13,194 bases of DNA from Parcubacteria group bacterium (lineage in GTDB: Bacteria > Patescibacteriota > Minisyncoccia > UBA6257 > JACRHY01): the NCBI GenBank assembly GCA_016215765.1, contig JACRHY010000035.1:1-13194 (forward strand), written 5' to 3'. The notes below the pieces were generated by a model. It was not told where the DNA came from and did not search any database. It saw only the letters and a program-made list of their open reading frames with translations. Position 1 is the first letter of the stretch. Each line of letters starts with the position of its first letter. Positions 1 through 7,932 of this stretch are shown in pieces. A program made the position numbers and the translations under genes.

Positions 1-96
1 AGTAGTACCGGACGTTTTATAATCATCGCGCCGACAAAGGCCGACAAAGAAAAGAAAAAAGAGGGCGCGGAGCGGGCATTCATCCGGTACTGTTAG
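1..96 (+). CDS. 3' end of a possible small or truncated gene, function unknown
   Basis: Frame 1 is open from the window edge to a TAG at 94-96, giving 31 residues of a Lys/Glu/Arg-rich tail (it begins SSTGRFIIIAPTKADKEKKK). I do not recognise the family. The stop codon falls in a hairpin followed by a T-run, which is the arrangement expected at a real gene end, and the charged composition looks more like protein than the other plus frames, which hit stops early. A competing minus-strand frame starting at 83 and running off the left edge is also open but looks less protein-like. The call rests on an edge fragment only. Confidence 0.35.
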   Translation, partial: SSTGRFIIIAPTKADKEKKKEGAERAFIRYC

Positions 97-113
97 CAGA
101 ACCGGGTGTTTTT
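84..113 (+). terminator. Rho-independent terminator-like hairpin
   Basis: Arms at 84-91 and 98-105 pair over eight positions with one mismatch around the loop GTTAGC, and a T-rich run follows (107-113). The TAG of the reading frame entering from the left lies inside the hairpin. The sequence resembles the hairpin at 363-388, so the two may be copies of one module. Confidence 0.5.
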
Positions 114-163
114 GTTGTCTTTTAAGTTGGATCGCTTTAGCGTCTTTAACGCGCATTTGACGT

Positions 164-342
164 TTTAATTCGGCTAGCGAGGAGTAAAGTGGAAAATTCC
201 GATTTTACATTTTATCCGAGCGAAGACGAAACAAAGGTTCAATTCCTCGCCGCAGAGCGGCGAGGAATGATGAGCCTGCCTGCCGGCAGGCAGGCGGAAC
301 GAGTTCCGACAATACCTTGGGGCTCCGCCCCAAGGAACCTTT
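164..342. repeat. 179-bp direct repeat, copy A
   Basis: This segment matches 12857-13035 at a constant offset of 12,693 with no indels; I count 7 differences in 179 bases. It starts with seven codons and the stop of a lost upstream reading frame (ending ASEE), continues with a GTG-initiated short frame, and ends with a 110-bp block of nested inverted repeats. Three differences sit together in a hairpin loop, and two others restore a base pair in a different hairpin, so the palindromic part behaves like a structure under constraint. The bases before 164 differ between the copies, which marks the boundary. Confidence 0.93.
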
Positions 343-377
343 ATTTAGCGGAAGGAATCCTTCCCCGGTTCTATTAA
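189..377 (+). pseudogene. Broken reading frame, possibly the N-terminus of a RhuM-like protein interrupted by a palindromic element
   Basis: A GTG at 189 follows GAGGAG with a 4-nt gap and opens a 62-codon frame. The first 19 residues (MENSDFTFYPSEDETKVQF) resemble the start of RhuM/virulence-type proteins, which typically open with a short polar stretch and a Tyr-containing strand; this is family memory, not a search. From about codon 16 the frame runs through the palindromic element and gives the SLPAGRQA-type sequence that such palindromes encode, not a domain. The frame ends inside the next hairpin. Copy B carries the same start and the same interruption and stops earlier. A real small protein cannot be excluded, but the repeat-encoded middle argues for a remnant. 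Confidence 0.35.
233..342. repeat. 110-bp branched palindromic element, copy A
   Basis: An outer 8-bp helix (AAAGGTTC 233-240 with GAACCTTT 335-342) encloses three hairpins. The first is a 12-bp stem at 242-253/257-268 with loop AGA. The second is a perfect 22-nt palindrome at 274-295. The third is a 9-bp stem at 315-323/327-335 with loop TCC, sharing base 335 with the outer helix. Drawn as RNA or single-stranded DNA this makes a cloverleaf-like shape. Copy B is at 12926-13035. The element has the look of a small dispersed palindromic repeat (REP/MITE-like) that landed in a reading frame. It is too short to encode its own transposase. Confidence 0.75.
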
Positions 378-392
378 CAGAACCGGGGTTTT
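363..392 (+). terminator. Rho-independent terminator
   Basis: A perfect 10-bp stem (CCCCGGTTCT 363-372 with AGAACCGGGG 379-388) around the loop ATTAAC is followed by TTTT. The TAA of the upstream broken frame is in the loop. It is oriented to stop plus-strand transcription before it meets the convergent pilus block; on the minus strand there is no T-run after the hairpin. Confidence 0.7.
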
Positions 393-434
393 GATTACCC
401 TTGCTTTCTTACCGGCTAAATTCCATCCGCCAAA

Positions 435-2348
<1,914 letters not shown>

Positions 2349-2367
2349 ATTTTTATGACGTAAAAAA

Positions 2368-2934
2368 TCAATATTTCACCGCGCCGCTGTCGTCAATTAT
2401 AACGCTTCTGGTTACCGACGGATCGCTCGCGAGTTCCAGGATAATTGTCGTGCTGGCCGACGGCAAGCCGGTGGCCTTGGAAAAAATCACGTTCTTCGCG
2501 GATCCCGGCGCCGGATCGGAAAAACGTGCGGGGAGCGGCAAAGAGACTCGGCGCGTCGTTGAGGCGACGACATAGCTTGCGCCGACGAACATCGCGTAAA
2601 AATCGTCTTCCGACGCCGGATTTTCAAAGCGAACCCCCCAACTGTCGCCGAACTGCTGGGATATCGCGTTTCCCTGCGCGTCCCGCAAAACGGCGCCGAT
2701 TTCCCGAACCGTCAAATCCAGCCGCTGCCGGTTGCGAAAATTAAGATAATTGGCGACGCTAAACGATCCGACAACGAGAATAATCGTCATTACGACTACG
2801 AGTTCAATCAAAGAAAAACCACGATTAGAATTTAGAATATAGGATTTGGGATTTAGGGGCTTTGTTAAACCGTCGGTCGTCTTGGAAACTTCCATAACAG
2901 CTAAATCTTTGAACGATTTGAGTTCGTTTTGCAT
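2368..2934 (-). CDS. GspH/FimT-like minor prepilin with an unusually long leader
   Basis: 188 residues with the class III motif NRGFSLIELVVV: cleavage after G39, Phe40 as mature +1, Glu44 at +5, hydrophobic helix to about 62. The region after the helix (RQRLDLTVREIGAVLRDAQG then a WGVRF strand) matches the layout of GspH/FimT-type minor pilins, which prime pilus assembly. The predicted leader of 39 residues is long for this class. Part of it (LNPKSYILNSN, about residues 27-37) is encoded by a CCTAAAT-type repeat that also occurs in the spacers, so the leader appears to have been lengthened by the repeat. Met14 is a possible alternative start. The gene lies 35 nt after pilC and just before the large prepilin-like gene. 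Confidence 0.88.
   Translation of the reverse strand: MQNELKSFKDLAVMEVSKTTDGLTKPLNPKSYILNSNRGFSLIELVVVMTIILVVGSFSVANYLNFRNRQRLDLTVREIGAVLRDAQGNAISQQFGDSWGVRFENPASEDDFYAMFVGASYVVASTTRRVSLPLPARFSDPAPGSAKNVIFSKATGLPSASTTIILELASDPSVTRSVIIDDSGAVKY
2827..2857. repeat. TTTAGGAT-type AT-rich repeat inside the prepilin leader
   Basis: On the plus strand this is a run of TTTAG(G/A)AT units. It lies within the coding sequence of the GspH-like prepilin and supplies leader residues just before the cleavage motif. It is roughly the reverse complement of the run at 2942-2969, so the two could pair across the start codon. Confidence 0.7.
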
Positions 2935-2941
2935 TTTTTAA

Positions 2942-2969
2942 ACCCTAAATTCTATATCCTAAATTCTAA
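2942..2969. repeat. CCTAAAT-type AT-rich repeat in the pilC-prepilin spacer
   Basis: Repeated (A)CCTAAAT / TTCTAAAT units fill almost the whole 35-nt spacer between the pilC stop and the next prepilin start. It is related to the runs at 2827, 4181 and 7643 and inverted relative to the first of these. Confidence 0.75.
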
Positions 2970-4181
2970 CTAAAATTGCCCCACTAATTGGTAAATCGGA
3001 ATGATGATGGACAGAGCTATCGTGCCGATGACGCCTCCTATTAAAAGAAGCATAATCGGTTCCAAAAAAGAAACCAGCGTTTTGACGGAAACGTCTATCT
3101 CCGACTCGTAAAAATCGGCGAGCGTTCCCAAAACGTCCTCAATGTGCCCCGCTTTTTCCGAAATGGAAACCAGATTCGTCACGACTCTCGGAAAAACGGG
3201 TTCGCGGCGAAAAGCGTCGCCCAAGGTCAGCCCCTTGGCCACCCCTTCCCGGGATATCCTGATGAGGGCGTCTTTCAATTCCGCCAAACCGACCGCGTCG
3301 GCGGTGATTTCCAACGACGCCAGAATCGGCAATCCGGCGCGCATCAGTGAAGCCAGCGTAGTGGCGAAACGCTGGAGAGCGATGCGCTTCAAGACCTCGC
3401 TGACGACGGGCACGCGGTTGATAAAGCGCCCGAACAGCCGCCGGCCGGTTTCCGTTTTGCGGAAATAATAAAACCCCGCGATTCCGAAAATTATCAGACC
3501 GATTAATATAAAAATCATAAAGTCGCCCAAAAAAAGACCGATGGTAAAAACAATCTTGGAAAAAAGAGGGGGGTTGAAGCCGCTGGACATAAACATTTCG
3601 GCGATTTTCGGCAAGGCGAAAGAAACTAAAAGAAACAGCACCGACAGCGAAATAACGAATAAAAGCGACGGATAAACAAGCGCGGAGCGGATCCGGTTGC
3701 GCAAATCCTGCTCTTTTCCGAGCGAGACGCTCAAATTTTCAAACACCATCTCCAGATTTCCCGATGATTCTCCCGCCTTCACCAAATTGACGAATACGGG
3801 AGAAAAAATCCGCGGATATTTCGTGAAGGTGGTGTAAAACGGCTGACCCTTTTCCACCGCGCCCCGGATTTCCGAAAGAAGCGCCTTCATCGCCGGCTTG
3901 TCAAAATCGGCGATGAGAATATCTATGGCGCGCAGAAGATCAGTGCCGACTTTAAGCATCAGCGCCAGATATTTCGTCAAAAAAACCTTATCGGTGATGT
4001 TTATGGATTCCCTGAAAAGACTCCGGCCGGAAGCCGCCTCAAACCCCTTCAAGGCCTTGATGGAAATCGGACGCAGACCGCGCGATGAAAGAAACTCCAA
4101 AACCTCGGCCGGCCCCTGGGCCTCCGTTTCGCCTTCGGTTACTTTTCCGTTCGGCTGCGACGCAACGTAATGAAATCTCAT
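2970..4181 (-). CDS. pilC: Type IV pilus inner-membrane platform protein PilC (GspF family)
   Basis: 403 residues, the normal length for the family. Two homologous T2SSF helical domains are visible at about 68-190 and 270-393, each opening with the F-x-x-x-L/A-x-L-x-x-G pattern (VFLTKYLALMLKVGTDLL; RFATTLASLMRAGLPIL) and carrying the conserved AGE/EKAG turn (VKAGESSGNLE; SEKAGHIEDVL). Membrane segments are at about 168-192, 210-238 and 370-397. In the pilus machine PilC sits in the cytoplasmic membrane, contacts PilB and moves pilins into or out of the fibre. The gene follows pilB after 37 nt and precedes two prepilin genes, all on one strand. The start codon directly abuts a CCTAAAT-type repeat, with no visible Shine-Dalgarno site. 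Confidence 0.95.
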   Translation of the reverse strand: MRFHYVASQPNGKVTEGETEAQGPAEVLEFLSSRGLRPISIKALKGFEAASGRSLFRESINITDKVFLTKYLALMLKVGTDLLRAIDILIADFDKPAMKALLSEIRGAVEKGQPFYTTFTKYPRIFSPVFVNLVKAGESSGNLEMVFENLSVSLGKEQDLRNRIRSALVYPSLLFVISLSVLFLLVSFALPKIAEMFMSSGFNPPLFSKIVFTIGLFLGDFMIFILIGLIIFGIAGFYYFRKTETGRRLFGRFINRVPVVSEVLKRIALQRFATTLASLMRAGLPILASLEITADAVGLAELKDALIRISREGVAKGLTLGDAFRREPVFPRVVTNLVSISEKAGHIEDVLGTLADFYESEIDVSVKTLVSFLEPIMLLLIGGVIGTIALSIIIPIYQLVGQF

Positions 4182-4199
4182 TTAGGATTTAGGATTTTT
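4181..4199. repeat. CCTAAAT-type repeat touching the pilC start codon
   Basis: Two perfect TTTAGGAT units plus a T-run lie in the 37-nt spacer between pilB and pilC, and the last base of the pilC initiation codon belongs to the run. Same family as 2942-2969 and 7643-7669. Confidence 0.75.
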
Positions 4200-4218
4200 G
4201 TTGACTAACCGCTAAACG

Positions 4219-5931
4219 CTATTCCCTTATCACTCTCAGCACTTCTTCTATCGTCGTTATTCCCCTTTCGGCTTTGCGTAATCCGTCTTCAAACATCGTT
4301 ATCATACCATTTTTGGAGGCGATTTCCGAAATAAGATCAAGAGAAAAGTTTGGATTGATGATGGCTTTTCTGATTTCTTCGCCAATGTTTAAAATTTCAA
4401 AAATACCTATCCGGCCGCGATAGCCCGTATTGTTGCAGACGGCGCAACCCTTGCCGCGGAAAAGCACGCTCGGCGCGCGCCAGCGGGCGGAGTCAACGTT
4501 CATTTTGGCAAGCTGATTGCGAATTTCCGCGATTAGATCCGGAGACGTTTTATACGATTCAATGCAATCAACGCAGAGATGGCGCACCAGCCGCTGAGCG
4601 ACAATGACGTTCAGCACGGCCGCCACCAGAAAAGACGCGATATGCATGTCTATGAAACGCGGAATGGCCGTCGGAGCGTCGTTGGTGTGAAGCGAAGACA
4701 AAACCAAATGGCCGGTCAGCGCCGAATGGACGGCGATTTCCGCCGTTTCGTCGTCGCGAATTTCGCCGACCATAATGATATTCGGGTCCTGCCGCAAAAT
4801 CGCGCGGAGTCCGTTGGCGAAAGTGATTCCGGCCGCCGGATTGATCTGGGTCTGATTGATGTATTTCATGTCGTATTCAATCGGATCTTCAACGGTCACG
4901 ATATTGACCTCCGGCCGGTTGAGCATATTGAGAACCGAGTAAAGCGTCGTCGTTTTTCCGGCGCCGGTCGGACCGCAGACGATCATCATTCCGTAAGATT
5001 TTTTCATATTGTCTCGGACTATTTTTATGTGATCTTCAAGCATTCCGAGTTCTTCAAGGGAGAGCGGCTTTTCCGTCGCCAAAAGAAGGCGCATTTCCGC
5101 CTTTTCGCCGTAAAAAGTCGGCATCACCGCCAGACGCATATCCATTATTTCGCCTCCGATTTTATAGCGGAAACGGCCGTCCTGGGGACGGGAATGTTCG
5201 TCAATGCGCAGACCGCCCAAAAGCTTAAGACGGGCGACTATGGCGGGATGCACCTCTTTGGGAATGCGGATGACTTCGTGAAGAATGCCGTCAATCCGGT
5301 ACCTGACCAAAAGAGCGTCCTCCAAAATTTCCAGATGAACGTCGGAAGCCCGCAGAGCCATGGCGTAAGAAATCATATTCTCCACGATGGCGACAATCGG
5401 CACTTCCGCCGCCGCTTCCTCTCCGGTTTTTATTTTGGAACGCAAGGATTCGCGGATGTTTTCTTCAATGATTTTTTTGAAGTTTTCCGAAAGCCGCCGC
5501 CCGTACAAAGCAAAACCGCGATCAATGTCCTCTCTTGTCGCCAGAAACGGCTTGACCTTGGCGTTGAAATGGCTTTCCAGAAAACTGATCGTTTCCAAAT
5601 CCACCGGATTTTCCATCGCCACGTCCAAAGTGCCGTCCGCTTCCTTTTCAAAAACGACGGCCCGTTTGCGGCGAGCGACGTCTTCCGAGAGCAGATTGAC
5701 GACAGGGGCGTCAAGTTTGCGAACGGCGAGGTTCGCCCGATCCACCCCCAATTGTTTCGCCAAAATAACGTGAAAATAATCGTAGGTGACGACATTGCGC
5801 GAAATCAAAAAATCGGTCAGGTCTTGGGCCATTCCCTTCGCCTCGCCGGCCATTGAATCAAAAAGCTCCCCGGTAATCAGCCCTTCGCCGACCAGCAATT
5901 TTTTCAGTTGTTCTTCGGGAAGATGGAGCAT
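4219..5931 (-). CDS. pilB: Type IV pilus assembly ATPase PilB (GspE/PulE family)
   Basis: 570 residues, full length. An N-terminal MshEN/T2SSE-N region (about 1-145) precedes the ATPase core. Visible motifs are Walker A GPTGAGKT at 320-327, the Asp box VTVEDPIEY at 345-353, Walker B region with MVGEIRD at 387-393, and the His box TGHLVLSSLHTNDA at 406-419. The arginine region LRIDEHSRPQDGRF is at 241-254. A tetracysteine zinc site is present as C453-x2-C456 and C496-x2-C499, typical of extension ATPases and absent from PilT retraction ATPases. PilB hydrolyses ATP in the cytoplasm to drive pilin insertion through PilC, encoded next. No pilT lies in the window. The ATG at 5931 is preceded by an extended -10 box exactly 6 nt upstream, which would give a leaderless mRNA. 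Confidence 0.96.
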   Translation of the reverse strand: MLHLPEEQLKKLLVGEGLITGELFDSMAGEAKGMAQDLTDFLISRNVVTYDYFHVILAKQLGVDRANLAVRKLDAPVVNLLSEDVARRKRAVVFEKEADGTLDVAMENPVDLETISFLESHFNAKVKPFLATREDIDRGFALYGRRLSENFKKIIEENIRESLRSKIKTGEEAAAEVPIVAIVENMISYAMALRASDVHLEILEDALLVRYRIDGILHEVIRIPKEVHPAIVARLKLLGGLRIDEHSRPQDGRFRYKIGGEIMDMRLAVMPTFYGEKAEMRLLLATEKPLSLEELGMLEDHIKIVRDNMKKSYGMMIVCGPTGAGKTTTLYSVLNMLNRPEVNIVTVEDPIEYDMKYINQTQINPAAGITFANGLRAILRQDPNIIMVGEIRDDETAEIAVHSALTGHLVLSSLHTNDAPTAIPRFIDMHIASFLVAAVLNVIVAQRLVRHLCVDCIESYKTSPDLIAEIRNQLAKMNVDSARWRAPSVLFRGKGCAVCNNTGYRGRIGIFEILNIGEEIRKAIINPNFSLDLISEIASKNGMITMFEDGLRKAERGITTIEEVLRVIRE

Positions 5932-5937
5932 GGAAAA

Positions 5938-5943
5938 ATTGTA
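5938..5943 (-). promoter_or_regulatory. Extended -10 promoter for leaderless pilB mRNA
   Basis: Read on the minus strand, TGGTACAAT has a TGn extension and a -10 hexamer TACAAT, followed by six bases and the ATG. Normal -10 to start-site spacing would place +1 on the A of the start codon. No good -35 is visible at 17 nt, which is usual for extended -10 promoters. It abuts the T-run of the prepilin terminator. Confidence 0.45.
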
Positions 5944-5945
5944 CC

Positions 5946-5974
5946 AAAAAAGGACGCTTGACGCATCCTTTTTT
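5946..5974 (-). terminator. Terminator after the major prepilin gene
   Basis: On the minus strand the transcript folds as AAAAAAGGAUGC / GCGUCCUUUUUU, 12 pairs including one U-G wobble, around the loop GUCAA, with the U-run as the 3' arm. On the plus strand the wobble becomes a C-A mismatch, so the minus direction is favoured. It separates the abundant pilin transcript from pilB. Confidence 0.65.
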
Positions 5975-6014
5975 GTAATCCGCGGGTAGACCCCGTGAAG
6001 ATTTAAGAGACGTT

Positions 6015-6620
6015 CTAGAGATCCAATCCCGGATCGGTGCCGACTTCAAACCAATAGCTGTTATTGCCGCCGTCGTTTCCTTCCTTCGTGGAATAGCGGA
6101 CGCTTTCCAAGTTGGCGTCCAACTCAAAAGTTAAAGCCGATTGATCGCAACCAAAGATGTAGGCCCGATCAGAAGCCGGAGACGGATCAACCGGCAAAGC
6201 CGGAATCGGCGACCCTCCGGTGGCCTTGGTTAAATCAATCTTGATCCAACCACCGCCACTTACCCCGCGCGCCGAGCTCGAGGTGACCTCGGTGCCGGAA
6301 GCAACTCCCGAAGGCCGAATCTGGTAAATACTGGAGCTGGCGTAATAACCCGCAGTGGTAGAGGAAGCGACGAAATATTGCGTCGCGCAGTAATCGGCAG
6401 AGGGAGCGCCGTCCAATTCGGGCGTGTTTATCGCCGTCGCCAAAAGAAGCGAGATGGCGCTCTTCATGCTGTCCAAGTCGGAAAGCCGCTGCGAATCGCG
6501 GGCTTCGCGAAGCAGTTCCGCCGGATTGAGTACCAGCACGGTCGCTGTCGCCAAAATGGCGATAATGCCGATGACGATAAGAAGTTCCAAAAGAGTAAAG
6601 CCTTTCTTCATTTTTTCCAT
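6015..6620 (-). CDS. Type IV major-type prepilin (PilA/PulG-like)
   Basis: 201 residues with a short class III leader: MEKMKKG cut before Phe8, Glu12 at mature +5, and a hydrophobic helix to about 31 (FTLLELLIVIGIIAILATAT). The globular part has the pattern common in parcubacterial pilins, with a long helix continuation (LLREARDSQRLSDLDSMKSAI), an ALPVDP turn near 141-146, and a C-terminal strand region YIFGCDQSALTFELDANLES. C78 and C158 could form the usual pilin disulphide. It is first in the pilus block, with its own promoter and terminator, so it is probably the most highly expressed pilin. Met4 is a possible alternative start that gives a 4-residue leader. The major-pilin role is inferred from position and form. 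Confidence 0.92.
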   Translation of the reverse strand: MEKMKKGFTLLELLIVIGIIAILATATVLVLNPAELLREARDSQRLSDLDSMKSAISLLLATAINTPELDGAPSADYCATQYFVASSTTAGYYASSSIYQIRPSGVASGTEVTSSSARGVSGGGWIKIDLTKATGGSPIPALPVDPSPASDRAYIFGCDQSALTFELDANLESVRYSTKEGNDGGNNSYWFEVGTDPGLDL

Positions 6621-6662
6621 TTTATGATTTTTAAGTTATATTATCGACCTTAGGCGTGTTTC

Positions 6663-6668
6663 ATTATA
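6663..6668 (-). promoter_or_regulatory. -10 box of the prepilin promoter
   Basis: TATAAT on the minus strand, 42 nt before the prepilin ATG, predicts a leader of about 35 nt. No strong -35 is seen at 17 nt. The box is in the 86-nt spacer after the reductase gene. Confidence 0.5.
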
Positions 6669-6689
6669 CACCAATCGCGGAAAAGCAGA

Positions 6690-6698
6690 TGTGGATAA
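6690..6698. promoter_or_regulatory. Perfect DnaA-box 9-mer in the prepilin upstream region
   Basis: TGTGGATAA on the plus strand is the exact complement of the DnaA consensus TTATCCACA. It overlaps the expected -35 area of the prepilin promoter. I found no other perfect copy nearby, so it is not an origin; it may be regulatory or chance. Confidence 0.35.
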
Positions 6699-6706
6699 CT
6701 TTTCCC

Positions 6707-7633
6707 CTAACTTTTCTGACGACGCTTCAGCCAATCGTAAACGTTTAAAACGGCCTTGACGGCGTCGCCCATGGAAATGTTGTTTTGTTTGTACAGAACG
6801 TCTGTCGCGTCGCCAGCCGCCCAGATTCCTTCCAAAGACGTTTTTTGAGTCCGATGATCCACGGCGATTTCTCCCGCCGCGTTTATTTCAACCAGCTCCT
6901 TCACCGGATTAACGTTGGGGACGGAGCCGATTTCAACGAAAACGCCGCCGACCGGCAATTCCTTTTCTTCTCCGATTTTTTTGTCGCGATAACGCAGGCC
7001 GGAAACAAAATTATCGCCGCTTATTGAAAGAATCTCCGCGGAAGCGATGATTTCCGCGTTCGGATTCGCTTTGATTTTTTCCAAAGTCAGAGGATCGCCT
7101 CTGGGATCCTCGCCGCGAATGACGAGATAAACGCGGGAAGCGTACGGGAATAAATCAACGGCCGCCTCCAATCCGGAATTCCCCCCTCCAACAACGGCAA
7201 CCGCCTTGCCCTTAAAAACGGGCGCGTCGCAGGTGGAGCAATAAGCCACCCCCCGGCCTTCAAATTCCGCTTCGCCGGGCCCCCCCAGCTCTCTCCGCCG
7301 GCTGCCGGCGGTCCAGAGAACCGCCAAAGTTTCAATTTTTTTTCCGCTTTCGGTCGCGACGGAAAAGCCGGCGGCGGTTTTTTCAATTTTTGCCGCACGG
7401 TCGGGAAAAACGATTTCAATCCCCTCCTGCGCCCGCAGATGCCATTCCATCATTTGCGCCAGAGCGAGTCCAGAAACGGATTTAAGACCGACGAAATTCT
7501 GAATTTCGTCGGAAACGACCGACTGCCCGCCGAAAGCGTCGGTTATCAGAGCCGTTTTTATTTTTTTTCGGGCGGCGTATACTCCCGCGGCAACGCCGGC
7601 GGGACCTCCGCCGATAATGGCAAGATCAAGCAT
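6707..7633 (-). CDS. trxB: Thioredoxin-reductase-like FAD/NAD(P)H disulphide reductase
   Basis: 308 residues, normal low-molecular-weight TrxB length. Domains in order: FAD-binding GGGPAG at 8-13, a central pyridine-nucleotide domain with GGGNSG at 149-154, the redox motif CSTCDAP with C132 and C135, and the C-terminal FAD motif GIWAAGDAT at 269-277. It passes electrons from NAD(P)H through FAD to a small thiol protein, most likely the glutaredoxin encoded 33 nt upstream. The segment after the second nucleotide fold reads LVIRGEDPRGD, without the HRRxxxR cluster that contacts the NADPH phosphate in classical TrxB. Together with the FGGQ-x-IQNF region, this recalls the reductase part of AhpF, so cofactor preference and partner are open. 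The spacer to the glutaredoxin gene is a CCTAAAT-type repeat. No Shine-Dalgarno site is visible. Confidence 0.93.
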   Translation of the reverse strand: MLDLAIIGGGPAGVAAGVYAARKKIKTALITDAFGGQSVVSDEIQNFVGLKSVSGLALAQMMEWHLRAQEGIEIVFPDRAAKIEKTAAGFSVATESGKKIETLAVLWTAGSRRRELGGPGEAEFEGRGVAYCSTCDAPVFKGKAVAVVGGGNSGLEAAVDLFPYASRVYLVIRGEDPRGDPLTLEKIKANPNAEIIASAEILSISGDNFVSGLRYRDKKIGEEKELPVGGVFVEIGSVPNVNPVKELVEINAAGEIAVDHRTQKTSLEGIWAAGDATDVLYKQNNISMGDAVKAVLNVYDWLKRRQKS

Positions 7634-7642
7634 AAAAACACA

Positions 7643-7669
7643 GAATCCTAAATCCTTAATCCTAAATTA
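7643..7669. repeat. CCTAAAT-type repeat in the glutaredoxin-reductase spacer
   Basis: Three near-identical AATCC(T)TAAAT units fill the spacer, and the TAA stop of the glutaredoxin gene is part of the last unit. Same family as the repeats in the pilus block. Confidence 0.75.
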
Positions 7670-7894
7670 GATTTTGAGCAGCCGCTGGATTTCGGGACGA
7701 TTGAAGCCGACGACGATTTCGCCGTCAACGTCAATGACCGGAACGCCAAGCTGGTGCGACTTCGCGATCATCTCCTCGCGAGCGCGGTCGTCTTCGGCGA
7801 CGTTGTGCTCCTCAAACTTAATGTTATTTTTCGCGAAAAAATCTTTCGCCATCTTGCAATAAACGCAAGTCGGCGTCGTGTAAATTTTAACCAT
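7667..7894 (-). CDS. Glutaredoxin-like thiol oxidoreductase (YruB/NrdH type)
   Basis: 75 residues, one small thioredoxin fold. The active site is C10-V-Y-C13 after a first strand (MVKIYTTPTC). The cis-proline site is GVPVIDVD (Pro52), and the C-terminal GFNRPEIQRLL helix matches the GF-[DN]-x-x-x-[IL] ending of YruB-type proteins. Residues for glutathione binding are not obvious, so it is more likely reduced by the flavoprotein encoded next than by glutathione. The two genes form a plausible NAD(P)H to FAD to CxxC relay. A consensus -10 box lies exactly 6 nt before the ATG, so it may be made from a leaderless transcript in addition to reading through from the DsbA-like gene 38 nt upstream. 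Confidence 0.92.
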   Translation of the reverse strand: MVKIYTTPTCVYCKMAKDFFAKNNIKFEEHNVAEDDRAREEMIAKSHQLGVPVIDVDGEIVVGFNRPEIQRLLKI

Positions 7895-7900
7895 ACGGAC

Positions 7901-7929
7901 ATTATAGCATCGCCGCTAAAATCAAGCAA
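7901..7929 (-). promoter_or_regulatory. Promoter for leaderless glutaredoxin mRNA
   Basis: On the minus strand TTGCTT (7929-7924), a 17-nt spacer and TATAAT (7906-7901) are followed by six bases and the ATG at 7894. The predicted +1 is the A of the start codon. The spacing between -10 and ATG is identical to that at pilB. Confidence 0.55.
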
Positions 7930-7932
7930 CGG

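Noticed and set aside
1..83. Minus-strand ORF running off the left edge from ATG at 83.
   Set aside because: Short, rich in Ser/Phe without a clear signal; the plus frame with a stop at a terminator is more credible.
4579..5856. 425-codon plus-strand ORF opposite pilB.
   Set aside because: Full-length pilB with all motifs is on the other strand; the shadow is rich in His, Arg and Phe with no known domain.
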